Assembly: GCA_910587765.1 (NCBI GenBank)
Contig: CAJUNR010000026.1
Span: forward strand, 1 to 57,421
Source: an uncultured Lachnospiraceae bacterium
GTDB lineage: Bacteria > Bacillota > Clostridia > Lachnospirales > Lachnospiraceae
Reading direction: 5' to 3'
Length of the DNA: 57,421 nucleotides
Part shown: positions 24,010 to 31,199 of the stretch, in pieces
How the letters are laid out: each line of letters opens with the position of its first letter
Numbering within the stretch: position 1 is the first letter of the stretch
Made by a program: the position numbers and the translations under genes
The notes under the pieces: model-generated
Seen by the model: only the letters and a program-made list of their open reading frames with translations
Databases searched by the model: none
What the model was told of the DNA's origin: nothing

Positions 24010-25146
24010 ATGAAGGTAGTAGTGGCGATGGATTCTTTCAAAGGAAGCATGACTTCCATGGAAGCCGGCAGAGCCGTTCGGGAAGGGATCCTGAGGGCGC
24101 TTCCGGATACGGAGGTGATCGTCAGGCCGCTGGCGGACGGCGGGGAAGGGACGACGGAAGCGCTTGCGGAAGGCCTGGGGGGAGAGCTGGTTCAGACGGA
24201 AGTGCGCGGCCCTCTGGGGACGCCGGTGAAGGCCTCCTACGGCGTAATCCGCGGGACCCGTACGGCGATCATGGAGATGGCGGCCGCGGCGGGCATTCTT
24301 CTTGTTGGGAAGGAGAGACGTCCGCTGGACGCCACCACATACGGAGTGGGAGAACTGATAAAGGATGCGGTTGCCGGAGGCTGCCGGAACTTTATTATCG
24401 GGATCGGCGGAAGCGCCACCAACGACGGGGGGATCGGCATGCTGACGGCGCTGGGCTATGAATTTCTGAATGCCCGGGGAGAAGCTGCGGGCATCGGAGC
24501 AGGGGCGTTAAAAGAAGTGGTTTCGGTTCGGACGGACCGCGTACTTCCGGAGTTAAAAGAATGCAGCTTCCGGATTGCCTGCGATGTGACGAATCCGCTG
24601 TGCGGTCCGAACGGCGCCACTTATATCTACGGTCCCCAGAAAGGCGTGACGGAGGAGATGAGGGCGGAGCTCGATGCCGCCATGGCAGGCTACGCAAAAG
24701 TGTGCTCTGGATGCACGGGGACCGATTATATGGAAAGCGCGGGCGCGGGTGCGGCCGGCGGGCTTGGATTTGCGTTTCTGACTTTCTTAAACGGAGAGCT
24801 GCAGCCGGGAATTGAGCTGGTGCTGGACGCGGTGGAGATGGAACAGACGATCGAAGGCGCGGATATGGTCTTTACCGGGGAAGGACGTCTGGATGCCCAG
24901 ACCGCCATGGGAAAGGCGCCGGCGGGGATTGCGAAGCTGGCCCGAAAACACGGCGCGAAAGTGGTCGCCCTGGCGGGCGCGGTGGCGGACGGCGCGGAAA
25001 CATGCAACGAACACGGGATCGACGCGTTCTTCCCGATTCTCCGCGGCGTTGCGACGCTGGAGGAGGCGATGGAGCCGGAGACGGCGAGACAGAATATCAG
25101 AAAGACGGCGGAACAGATTATGCGCCTGGCGGCCGCTTTGAAGTAG
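24010..25146 (+). CDS. glxK: Glycerate kinase, GlxK family
   Basis: 378 aa, family length. The N-terminus MKVVVAMDSFKGSMTSMEAG, the substrate segment RPLADGGEGTTEAL and the GIGGSATNDGGIGMLTALG signature define the family. It phosphorylates D-glycerate (generally to 2-phosphoglycerate in this family), feeding glycolysis. ATG 24010 has AGGTGAG and ACAGG upstream; the frame is open to 23971 but that part lacks homology. It is preceded by its own promoter and appears monocistronic, converging on the LysR gene. Confidence 0.93.
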   Translation: MKVVVAMDSFKGSMTSMEAGRAVREGILRALPDTEVIVRPLADGGEGTTEALAEGLGGELVQTEVRGPLGTPVKASYGVIRGTRTAIMEMAAAAGILLVGKERRPLDATTYGVGELIKDAVAGGCRNFIIGIGGSATNDGGIGMLTALGYEFLNARGEAAGIGAGALKEVVSVRTDRVLPELKECSFRIACDVTNPLCGPNGATYIYGPQKGVTEEMRAELDAAMAGYAKVCSGCTGTDYMESAGAGAAGGLGFAFLTFLNGELQPGIELVLDAVEMEQTIEGADMVFTGEGRLDAQTAMGKAPAGIAKLARKHGAKVVALAGAVADGAETCNEHGIDAFFPILRGVATLEEAMEPETARQNIRKTAEQIMRLAAALK

Positions 25147-25192
25147 GCGGCGTTGCTCTTTTTGACGTTCTGATTATTATATACCGCTTAAA

Positions 25193-26074
25193 TCAGGAAG
25201 ATTGGATTAACTGTGTGAATAATTCCATTGCGGGACTGACCCATTTGCTGCTGTTGTATCCGCATACTGCTGAAAGCTGTGCGTCTGTAAGTTCAGTTTT
25301 AATTTCCTCTAATTCTCCGCTTTTCAATTCATTTTGTATTGAGAAAGTGGGTAAATAAGAAATTCCCATACTGCTTTTTACTAAGTTTTTTATTGTAGGT
25401 ATGCTCCACAATTCAATTGTATGGTCGAGCAATATAGATTTTCTTTGCAGATATTGTTCAAAAATCTGGCGGAAAACACAGGTTGATTCGTTGATGATTA
25501 AGGGCAGGGGTATACTTTGGTTTGGAGTGATGAAATCGGGATATTTCTTTTTTATTTCGGGAGACGCAACCAAAGCCATCGTATAACTCCCGAAAGAGAA
25601 TAAAGTCAGATTATTTCCCAATCCACCAATATTTTCATAGAATACGCCTAAATCTAAAGTTCCATTCAGCAGTTCATTACGAATATCATAGCAATTCATG
25701 GATTGTAAAAATAATCTGGCATTCGGGGCATACTCATGAAATTTTTGCAAAACAGGCGGAAGCCGGTAACATAATAATGTCTCGCCCGCGCCAATTCGTA
25801 AAATACCTTTATATTCTGTTAAATCATTTTTGAAACAGTGAAGCCGGCTGACGGACGTCAGGACATCATTTACATAAGGATAAAGCTGTTCTCCGGCTTT
25901 GGTTAACGTCATCCGCCGTCCGACCCGTTCAAACAATTTTATAGACAGCTCCTGTTCTAACTGCCCGACTTGGAACGTAATTGTTGACTGTGTATAACTA
26001 AGTTTTTCGGCGGCTTTTGTAAAACTGCCCTCTTCAATAATTGTCTTAAAAGTCTGTAAATATTTGAGTTCCAT
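25193..26074 (-). CDS. LysR-family transcriptional regulator
   Basis: 293 aa from ATG 26074, which has GGAGA 6 nt upstream; a longer frame to 26125 lacks a ribosome site. The N-terminal winged helix (MELKYLQTFKTIIEEGSFTK, then AAEKLSYTQSTITFQVGQLE) is typical, followed by the periplasmic-binding-like effector domain. Effector and targets are unknown. The AT-rich composition, like that of the acetyltransferase at 26338, contrasts with glxK and amt on either side and suggests a transferred island. The palindrome TGGTATCATACCA (26147-26159) upstream is a possible binding site. Confidence 0.88.
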   Translation of the reverse strand: MELKYLQTFKTIIEEGSFTKAAEKLSYTQSTITFQVGQLEQELSIKLFERVGRRMTLTKAGEQLYPYVNDVLTSVSRLHCFKNDLTEYKGILRIGAGETLLCYRLPPVLQKFHEYAPNARLFLQSMNCYDIRNELLNGTLDLGVFYENIGGLGNNLTLFSFGSYTMALVASPEIKKKYPDFITPNQSIPLPLIINESTCVFRQIFEQYLQRKSILLDHTIELWSIPTIKNLVKSSMGISYLPTFSIQNELKSGELEEIKTELTDAQLSAVCGYNSSKWVSPAMELFTQLIQSS

Positions 26075-26146
26075 AATCTTCTCCGATAATTCAATATAAT
26101 TAAAGTTAAATATCAAAAACATCAATTTGATTTAAGTGATTTACGG

Positions 26147-26159
26147 TGGTATCATACCA
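26147..26159. promoter_or_regulatory. Palindrome in the LysR/GNAT intergenic region
   Basis: TGGTATCATACCA, a perfect 13-bp palindrome with the T-N11-A form of LysR boxes, 73 bp upstream of the LysR start. Binding is untested. Confidence 0.4.
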
Positions 26160-26202
26160 TACAGAGGGATAAATTACAAGGAGCTAAATGAGATGAAAGT
26201 TT

Positions 26203-26310
26203 CAAAAAATTACGGGATATGCAGAAACAAAACTTCATATTGCAATGTATTGTGCCCTATGCCTGGCGGCTATTGCTTCAGCGGCAGGTTTTCTGATTCG
26301 TAAAAAATGA
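26203..26310 (+). pseudogene. Remnant of a sortase-anchored surface-protein tail
   Basis: One frame ending in TGA at 26308-26310 reads KITGYAETKLHIAMYCALCL and then AAIASAAGFLIRKK. This has the layout of a cell-wall sorting signal: an LPxTG-like ITG, a hydrophobic stretch and a basic tail. There is no start or body for such a protein; a TGA lies at 26194. AAGGAG and an ATG at 26193 stand in another frame and give only a 36-aa peptide. It is most likely the tail of a deleted surface gene. Confidence 0.35.
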
Positions 26311-26337
26311 AAAGAAAAAATATATGGAGGAAAAATA

Positions 26338-26847
26338 ATGTATGCACTGGAATTGGCGCAATTAGCCGATACTGCGATGTGTTGTGAAATCATCAGGGAT
26401 GGCAGAAATTTTCAAAAAGAACAAGGTTTTGAACAGTGGACGGAAAAATATCCAAATAGAGATACTATTCTATGCGACATACAAAGCAAAAAGGGATATG
26501 TAGTAAAAGAAAATAATGAAATCATTGGATATATGTGCATTGATTTTTCTGGAGAACCGGCATATGCAAAGATTAAGGGAGAATGGAGAAGCGATTTACC
26601 GTATGCAGTTATCCACCGCATGGTATTTAACAAAAAGTACAGGGGGGCTGGATTATCTGAAATTGCTTTTAAAATGATTGAAGAACTATGTATTCAGCAT
26701 AATATCAGAAACATCAGAGTTGATACAGATTTTCTTAATAAAAGAATGCAGCATATTTTAAAAAAGAATGGGTTTATTAACTGTGGTGTGATTGTTTTTC
26801 AAGGCGGTGAAAAATTGGCTTTCGATAAACTTTTATCTGACATCTAA
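26338..26847 (+). CDS. GNAT-family N-acetyltransferase
   Basis: 169 aa. The acetyl-CoA pyrophosphate loop appears as KKYRGAGLSEIAF (the R/Q-x-x-G-x-G/A motif), preceded by the IHRMVF strand and followed by NIRVDTD and ILKKNGFINCG, the normal GNAT order. The substrate cannot be predicted. GGAGG 7 nt before the ATG is a good ribosome site. It shares AT-rich composition with the divergent LysR regulator, which may control it. Confidence 0.85.
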   Translation: MYALELAQLADTAMCCEIIRDGRNFQKEQGFEQWTEKYPNRDTILCDIQSKKGYVVKENNEIIGYMCIDFSGEPAYAKIKGEWRSDLPYAVIHRMVFNKKYRGAGLSEIAFKMIEELCIQHNIRNIRVDTDFLNKRMQHILKKNGFINCGVIVFQGGEKLAFDKLLSDI

Positions 26848-26901
26848 AACAGAAAATTTGATAGAGGTCCATCTATAACAATCCAATAACTGAAAAGCAG
26901 A

Positions 26902-26962
26902 AAAAGGAGCCGCCGCAGCATAGATGAGAAATCATCCATGGAGCAACGGCTCCTTTACGCTT
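26902..26962. terminator. Hairpin terminator between GNAT and amt
   Basis: AAAGGAGCCG pairs with CGGCTCCTTT at the two ends of a longer loop, with A and T tracts on the outer sides. It can act for the plus-strand acetyltransferase and the minus-strand amt gene. Confidence 0.6.
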
Positions 26963-26998
26963 TTGATGCATGGAAAGAAAGTCTTCCCCGCCCGATTT

Positions 26999-28744
26999 TT
27001 ATTCTACATCCTGCAGCGCGTCCAGATCTTCTTCCCCGGTACGCACCTTGATCACTTTATCCACGTTGTAGACAAAGATTTTGCCGTCGCCGATATGTCC
27101 GGTGTAGAGCGCTTTCTTGGCGGTCTCAATGACGCGCTCCACCGGGAGATTGCCCACGATGACCTCGACCTTGACCTTCGGAAGCAGGGTGGCGTCCAGT
27201 TCCACGCCGCGGTAGCGCTCGCCGGCCCCTTTCTGGATGCCGCAGCCCATGACCTGCGTGACGGTCATGCCGGTGACGCCGATGTCGTTCATGGCCTTTC
27301 TGAGAGCGTCATACTTGGACAGGCGGGAGATGATGGATACCTTGTAGATGCCGCTTCCGGTCTCGGGAGCCCGCACCACCTTGACGGCGGCCGCTTTCTG
27401 CGCTTCGGAAGCGCCTACATAATCGTCGTTTCCAAGAACCGTGTTCTCGTTGACCTCCATCGTCATGGTGTTGGCGATGTCCATGATGCTGAAGCCGGCG
27501 TACGCGGAAGGAAGACCGTGTTCGGTGGCGTCGAGGCCAATGATTTCTTCCTGTTCGGAGACGCGCAGTCCCACCGTTGCCCGGATGATCAGAAAGGCGA
27601 TCGTGATGGTCACGGCCGTCCATGCGATGACGGCGCACATGCCAAGGAGCTGGGTGCCAAGAAGCGCGAAGCCTCCGCCGTAGAACAGTCCGGTGAGCGT
27701 ATCGTTGCCGGGAGCGGTTTTCGTTGCGAACAGGCCGACCGCAATCGTTCCCCACATACCGTTCAGGCAGTGGACGGCCACCGCGCCCACCGGGTCGTCA
27801 ATATGTAATACATAATCCAGAAGCCATACGCCGAAGACGACCAGCAGTCCGGAGACGACGCCGACGGCAATCGCGCCCGCGCAGTCGGTGACGTCGCAGG
27901 ACGCGGTGATGCCGACCAGGCCTGCCAGAGAAGCGTTCAGACACATGGATACGTCCGGCTTTCCGTATTTGAGCCAGGTAAATACCATGCAGACAACGGT
28001 CGCAATGGCGGGAGCGACGGTGGTGGTCAGGAAGATCGAGCCGAGCTGCTCCACGGAAGTCGCCGCCGCGCCGTTGAAACCGTACCAGCCGAGCCAGAGG
28101 ATGAAGACTCCCAGACAGCCGATCGGCAGATTGTGTCCCGGGAAGGCGTTGACTTTTACGATCTTTCCGCTTTTATCCTTTTCAAATTTTCCCATGCGGG
28201 GTCCCAGAATCCAGGCGCCGATCAGAGCGGAGATACCGCCCACCATGTGGATGGCGCAGGAGCCGGCAAAGTCGTGGAAGCCGATCTGGGAGAGCCAGCC
28301 GCCGCCCCAGATCCAGTGCGCTTCGATCGGATAGATCAGTGCGGAGATGATGCCGGAATAGATGCAGTAGGACAGGAATTTCGTCCGTTCCGCCATCGCA
28401 CCGGAGACGATTGTGGCGGTGGTTGCGCAGAAGACCAGGTTAAAGACAAAATTGGACCAGTCAAAATCCGCATATCCGGTAAAGATGTCAAATCCGGGTT
28501 TCCCGATCAGTCCCATCAGATCTTCGCCCAGTAGCAGTCCGAAGCCGATCAGAATAAATACGATGGTGCCGATACAGAAATCCATCAGATTCTTCATCAG
28601 GATGTTTCCGGAGTTTTTGGCCCGGGTAAAGCCGGCCTCCACCATGGCAAATCCCGCCTGCATCCAGAATACAAGGGCGGCGCCGATCAGAAACCAGACA
28701 GCAAAGAGCTGGCTGTTCAGAACGTTCATCATTTCATCAGTCAT
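26999..28744 (-). CDS. amt: Ammonium transporter fused to a PII (GlnB) domain
   Basis: 581 aa. Residues 1 to about 420 are the 11-helix Amt channel (WFLIGAALVFWMQAGFAMVE; pore segments FAGSCAIHMVGG and GAVAVHCLNGMWG with the twin His). After a linker, residues 466-581 form a complete PII protein: T-loop GCGIQKGAGERYRGVEL with the uridylylatable-type Tyr in YRG, then KVKVEVIV and GDGKIFVYNV with KVRTGE. Separate GlnK normally plugs Amt; here sensor and channel are one polypeptide. GGAGGAA precedes the ATG. No glnK or glutamine synthetase is adjacent. Confidence 0.94.
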   Translation of the reverse strand: MTDEMMNVLNSQLFAVWFLIGAALVFWMQAGFAMVEAGFTRAKNSGNILMKNLMDFCIGTIVFILIGFGLLLGEDLMGLIGKPGFDIFTGYADFDWSNFVFNLVFCATTATIVSGAMAERTKFLSYCIYSGIISALIYPIEAHWIWGGGWLSQIGFHDFAGSCAIHMVGGISALIGAWILGPRMGKFEKDKSGKIVKVNAFPGHNLPIGCLGVFILWLGWYGFNGAAATSVEQLGSIFLTTTVAPAIATVVCMVFTWLKYGKPDVSMCLNASLAGLVGITASCDVTDCAGAIAVGVVSGLLVVFGVWLLDYVLHIDDPVGAVAVHCLNGMWGTIAVGLFATKTAPGNDTLTGLFYGGGFALLGTQLLGMCAVIAWTAVTITIAFLIIRATVGLRVSEQEEIIGLDATEHGLPSAYAGFSIMDIANTMTMEVNENTVLGNDDYVGASEAQKAAAVKVVRAPETGSGIYKVSIISRLSKYDALRKAMNDIGVTGMTVTQVMGCGIQKGAGERYRGVELDATLLPKVKVEVIVGNLPVERVIETAKKALYTGHIGDGKIFVYNVDKVIKVRTGEEDLDALQDVE

Positions 28745-28816
28745 AATAGTTCCTCCTCATAAATACGTGTTTGGCGGCAGAAGGGAAGAGCTCTTCCCTG
28801 GGCGCCCGTATGCATA

Positions 28817-28858
28817 AAAAAAGGAGATACCGGTGAGCGCTCACCAGTATCTCCTTCG
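28817..28858 (-). terminator. Terminator of the sensor-kinase operon
   Basis: A 32-nt near-perfect palindrome (GGAGATAC, then GGTGAGCGCTCACC, then GTATCTCC) followed on the minus strand by TTTTTTT. It lies 60 bp after the kinase stop. Confidence 0.9.
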
Positions 28859-28917
28859 ATACGTCTTTCATTATAGCGTCTGTTTTCAAAAAGTCAACCC
28901 TTTGTTTGACAATGTTT

Positions 28918-30264
28918 TTATAAAAAATACGAACCTGCCGTTTTGCACGGCATCTTCAGCGTTGCATCAACGTAAAATTCCGTATCGCTGTTGGAGGCTC
29001 TCGCGGAACCGCCGTATTTTTCCGAGACGGCCGCGATGGAGGCCAGGCCGATGCCGGTTCCGCCGTGTCTGGTGGAACGATATCCGTTCTTCGCCTTTCG
29101 GACTTTCCCGTCAAAACAGTTGGTGGAGACGATATACAGACGGTTTCCGTGGCGGATTTCCGTGGTAAGGCAGAAATACCGTGATTCCTCCGGGACTGTC
29201 CGGCATCCCTCGACGGCGTTTTCCATAAGATTTCCGAACAACGCCGCCATGTCAAGTTCGGAGAAAGGCAGCGGATCCGGCAGGTCGAGATGCCAGTCCA
29301 GGCGGATCCCCGCGCCGACCGCCATCTCGTGATAGTAGCTGAACAGGGCGTTCAGGGCGGCGTTGGCGCAGTAAGCCTCCGGCGCGTTTTCCGCAAGACG
29401 GTTCTCATATTCCGCGAGATGCGTCCGGATGCCGTCGGCATCGCCTTTTTCCGCAAGGGAGAGAAGCAGGCGGACCGAATGGCGGAAGTCGTGGCGGAGC
29501 CGTGCGGTCTGGCGTATATGTTCCTGCAGGACGCGGTACTGATGCGACTGCATTTCAAAAAGCCTTGTAAGCTCCTGCAGCTCCGAATGTCTGAGAAGGA
29601 TGACGACACTCCGGTAAAAAAGCACATAGACGGACACAAGCACCGCGAACATCCCGGCCTCGAACAGAGGGAAGATCCATAGCATCCGTCCTGCGTGGAG
29701 GGTGCGGTAGGACCGGGGTACGGCAAGCGCGTTGATCACAAGAAAGACGGAGGACAGCACGACCGTGAAATACCATATTTTGGAAAAGCCGGGGCTGTCG
29801 ACCGCCTGCGGAAAGTAGTGCGTGGCCGGGTAGGCGAAAGCCGCAAGAAGCAGGACGGAAAGCCCCAGCCGGAAAAGGGCGGCCTCCGAAGACAGCTCCG
29901 CCGCGCCCGCTGCCGGGCGGAGGGCGGCGTCAAGCGCATAGCCGAACTGCACGGGAAAAGTCTCTATGGCACAGACTCCCACATAGACGGCGAGGGAGCA
30001 TGACAGATCGAGATCCACCGTGCGGCGATACAGGAAAAAAAGCGGCGCAAGCGTCAGCAGCAGGACGACGTTCACGTTGACGGAAAAGAGCGTGCAGAAC
30101 AGGGCGGCGGCAGCGGAGTAAGGCAGTAGCGCCGCCGTCCAGCGGACGGCCGTCTTTGCAGGGGAATGTTTCATCCGGTTTACCGCCGGCAGGTAACAGG
30201 ACGCCGTGCCGGGCAGGAGGATGAAAAACTGCAGCAGCGCCGACAGAAATTTACCGGTTTCCAT
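28918..30264 (-). CDS. AgrC-type (GHKL) sensor histidine kinase
   Basis: 448 aa. About six to seven hydrophobic helices fill residues 1-225. Then come a helical linker with LRHDFRHSVRLLLSLAE (phospho-acceptor His), the N box LFGNLMENAVEGC and the G box HGGTGIGLASI. This is the HPK10/GHKL architecture that often senses peptides or membrane signals and pairs with LytTR regulators. It starts 2 bp after the stop of the response regulator gene upstream, so the pair is one operon. The signal is unknown and no AgrD-like peptide gene was found nearby. Confidence 0.9.
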   Translation of the reverse strand: METGKFLSALLQFFILLPGTASCYLPAVNRMKHSPAKTAVRWTAALLPYSAAAALFCTLFSVNVNVVLLLTLAPLFFLYRRTVDLDLSCSLAVYVGVCAIETFPVQFGYALDAALRPAAGAAELSSEAALFRLGLSVLLLAAFAYPATHYFPQAVDSPGFSKIWYFTVVLSSVFLVINALAVPRSYRTLHAGRMLWIFPLFEAGMFAVLVSVYVLFYRSVVILLRHSELQELTRLFEMQSHQYRVLQEHIRQTARLRHDFRHSVRLLLSLAEKGDADGIRTHLAEYENRLAENAPEAYCANAALNALFSYYHEMAVGAGIRLDWHLDLPDPLPFSELDMAALFGNLMENAVEGCRTVPEESRYFCLTTEIRHGNRLYIVSTNCFDGKVRKAKNGYRSTRHGGTGIGLASIAAVSEKYGGSARASNSDTEFYVDATLKMPCKTAGSYFL

Positions 30265-30266
30265 GG

Positions 30267-31028
30267 TCAGCGCTCCTTTCTCAGCCGCCTGCCGGCAGGA
30301 CTGTTCTGCCGCCGGCGTATTTGGTCAAAATGATAATCCAGTGCCATCTGCTCGATCCTGGCGCTGTCGCGGACGCGGACCGGGAATTTTGCTCCGTTTT
30401 CCATAACACAGCAGTTGTTTTTACATTCAAGAATGTGTTCGGCATTCACGGCGATCCCCTTGTTGACGAGGAGAAAGCGGGTGTCGCGGGCGGTTTTTTC
30501 CATAAATTCCGGCATGGTCATACGGCATCGCAGCTTTTCCCCGCCGGTGAGCGTGATGTCGAGATAGTGCGCGTCCGTGACGGCGGAGACGATCTCACCG
30601 GGAAATACGCGGACGGTTTTGCGGTCGGCTGCAAACTCCAGGTACTTCTGTTCCTGCGGCAGTACCTTTACGGCATCCGAAAGCACGTCAAAGATGCGTT
30701 CTTTGGAGAACGGTTTGGTGACATATTCAAAAGCGTGGCACGAGAACGCATCCGGCATGAAATCCCTGCTGGAGGTCAGAAATACAAGCAGGCAGCCGCT
30801 GCTCTGCCTGCGCATTTCCAGTGCGGCTGCAATCCCGTCCATGCCCTTCATATAGACGTCCATAAACACAAGGTCAAAACAGCCGCCGTCAAACGCCTCA
30901 AGGAACGCCTCTCCGCTGCCGAAGGAGACGGTTTCCACGGGGTATTCGCTGCTTTCGCCGAAACTGCGGCAGAGCCGGCCCATCTCGTCCAGACATTCCG
31001 GTTCGTCGTCTACAAAAGCGATTTTCAA
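30267..31028 (-). CDS. LytTR-family response regulator
   Basis: About 253 aa. The receiver domain begins KIAFVDDEP, with the phosphorylated Asp in FDLVFMDVYMKG and the conserved Lys in VTKPFSKERIF. The C-terminal LytTR DNA-binding domain spans roughly residues 130-235 (AVTDAHYLDI, RFLLVNKGIAVNAEHI). The start is most likely TTG 31028, since AGGTGG lies 8 nt before it; the GTG at 31040 overlaps that ribosome site. It faces the surface-protein gene at 31200 across a short intergenic region with direct repeats that could be its operator. Confidence 0.9.
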   Translation of the reverse strand: MKIAFVDDEPECLDEMGRLCRSFGESSEYPVETVSFGSGEAFLEAFDGGCFDLVFMDVYMKGMDGIAAALEMRRQSSGCLLVFLTSSRDFMPDAFSCHAFEYVTKPFSKERIFDVLSDAVKVLPQEQKYLEFAADRKTVRVFPGEIVSAVTDAHYLDITLTGGEKLRCRMTMPEFMEKTARDTRFLLVNKGIAVNAEHILECKNNCCVMENGAKFPVRVRDSARIEQMALDYHFDQIRRRQNSPAGRRLRKER

Positions 31029-31110
31029 AATTGCTTCCACCTCAATTCATACAAAATCCAGTGTAATTGTAACATAAAAACGAGATTTATCAAAATGATT
31101 CCGGTATTTT

Positions 31111-31172
31111 TGCCAGAAAATTGACGTTCCTGCCAGAAGACTTGTTTTTCAGCGGGATTCCGATACTATAAA
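31111..31172 (+). promoter_or_regulatory. Candidate LytTR-activated promoter of the surface-protein gene
   Basis: TGCCAGAA occurs at 31111-31118 and 31131-31138, exactly 20 bp apart, close to the helical-turn spacing of LytTR sites. A weak -35 (TTGTTT, 31142-31147) and a -10 (TACTAT at 31164 or TATAAA at 31167) follow directly. Direct repeats abutting a poor -35 suit activation by the divergent regulator. Confidence 0.5.
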
Positions 31173-31199
31173 ATCAGGAATTTTTGTGAAAGGAACGCG

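Noticed and set aside
23736..24461. Plus-strand open frame upstream of and overlapping glxK
   Set aside because: Low-complexity Arg/Gly translation in the wrong frame of glxK; the promoter at 23850 lies within it.
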